Origin: TMED27 sp037969235
Lineage (GTDB): Bacteria > Pseudomonadota > Alphaproteobacteria > Micavibrionales > Micavibrionaceae
Assembly: GCA_037969235.1 (NCBI GenBank)
Contig: JBBKXA010000096.1
Span: forward strand, 1 to 7,359
DNA: 7,359 nucleotides
Direction: 5' to 3'
Part shown: piece by piece, positions 6,858-7,359 of the stretch
How the letters are laid out: every line of letters begins with the position of its first letter
How positions within the stretch are numbered: position 1 is the stretch's first letter
Notes under the pieces: generated by a model
Told to the model about the DNA's origin: nothing
The model's input: only the letters and a program-made list of their open reading frames with translations
The model's database searches: none
Position numbers and translations under genes: made by a program

Positions 6858-7359
6858 TTAAAACGGTGGCCTGGCTTGCGCGATCAAAGCTCCGATCGCC
6901 GCATCAAGCGTCTCCACATCCTGCGCATTTGAACCCAACCGGCGAATAGCCACAGTTTTTTCATCCGCCTCACGCGCGCCGACAACAAATAAATTCGGCA
7001 CTTTGGCGACGGAATGTTCGCGCACTTTATAATTTATTTTCTCATTACGAATGTCCAATTCAACGCGGATGCCTTGGGCTTTTAACGCTTCATACACTTC
7101 GGTGGCGTAATCATCGGCGCTTGCGGTAATCGTCGCCACGACGCATTGCACAGGCGCCAGCCATAGCGGCAATTTCCCCGCAGTGCTTTCAATCATTATC
7201 CCAATAAAGCGCTCCAGCGTGCCTAAAATCGCACGGTGAAGCATTACGGGGCGATGTTTTGCGCCATCTTCGCCGATATAGTGCGCATCGAGGCGCTCAG
7301 GCAATACAAAATCAAGCTGCAACGTTCCACACTGCCAGCTCCGCCCGATGGCATCGCGG
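6858..7359 (-). CDS. thrS: Threonyl-tRNA synthetase (3' part, truncated by window end)
   Basis: This is the C-terminal 166 residues of the class II synthetase that charges tRNA-Thr. The open frame runs in from the right edge as RDAIGRSWQCGTLQLDF, a well-conserved stretch of the ThrRS catalytic domain, so the TTG at 7322 is an internal Leu codon and not a start. Visible residues include YIGEDGAKHRPVMLHRAI (27-44), whose His41 corresponds to the third zinc ligand (His511 of E. coli), and class II motif 3 HRAILGTLERFIGIMIE (41-57) with Arg50. The anticodon-binding domain follows (about 62-160), with LPLWLAPVQ, VELDIRNEKINYKVREHS and VPNLFVVGAREADE. It ends ARPPF at a TAA stop. The TGS/editing domain and the start of the catalytic core lie outside the window. 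tspO follows on the same strand 70 bases downstream. Confidence 0.96.
   Translation of the reverse strand, partial: RDAIGRSWQCGTLQLDFVLPERLDAHYIGEDGAKHRPVMLHRAILGTLERFIGIMIESTAGKLPLWLAPVQCVVATITASADDYATEVYEALKAQGIRVELDIRNEKINYKVREHSVAKVPNLFVVGAREADEKTVAIRRLGSNAQDVETLDAAIGALIAQARPPF

Noticed and set aside
7320..7322. TTG as the start of a complete 154-aa protein at the right edge
   Set aside because: The frame continues upstream to the window edge with conserved ThrRS sequence (SWQCGTLQLDF), so the gene is cut by the window.
1..7359. An undescribed defence or mobile system
   Set aside because: AddAB can look like a nuclease-helicase defence module, but the motifs, gene pairing and trxA neighbour identify it as the standard repair complex. 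No integrase, transposase, toxin, repeat-spacer array or unassigned gene is present.

Overview
The window looks like an ordinary chromosomal segment of an alphaproteobacterium of moderate GC content. Evidence for this is the alphaproteobacterial AddB/AddA pair, recognised from AddA architecture and a cysteine-free AddB nuclease domain, followed by trxA in the order familiar from that class. I cannot place it below class level. Apart from the two genes cut by the window edges, every gene is intact. There is no mobile element, CRISPR array, tRNA or rRNA, and no gap over 300 bases without a gene.

The left two thirds (1-4718) is read on the + strand. It holds the 3' end of addB, the complete addA (1174 aa) with a 4-base ATGA overlap, and then trxA (106 aa). 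AddB and AddA form the helicase-nuclease that processes double-strand DNA ends for RecA-dependent repair. TrxA is a classical WCGPC thioredoxin. It probably has its own sigma70-type promoter, whose -35 box lies in the last codons of addA.

A strong hairpin at 4736-4767, with U-runs in both directions, separates the convergent genes trxA (+) and infC (-).

The right third (4786-7359) is read on the - strand in the order thrS (5'-truncated) > tspO > pirin > infC. thrS and infC are core translation genes that are neighbours in many bacteria. Here a TspO/MBR membrane protein and a pirin-family cupin lie between them, and the tspO-pirin junction is only 4 bases. infC has an excellent Shine-Dalgarno sequence placed for an AUC start codon rather than for the first ATG, which fits the known rare-start-codon autoregulation of IF3.

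On the evidence of the sequence alone I do not see a previously undescribed system. The points most worth a second look are the infC start, the interrupted thrS-infC linkage, and an imperfect inverted repeat upstream of tspO that may be a copy of a dispersed palindromic element.
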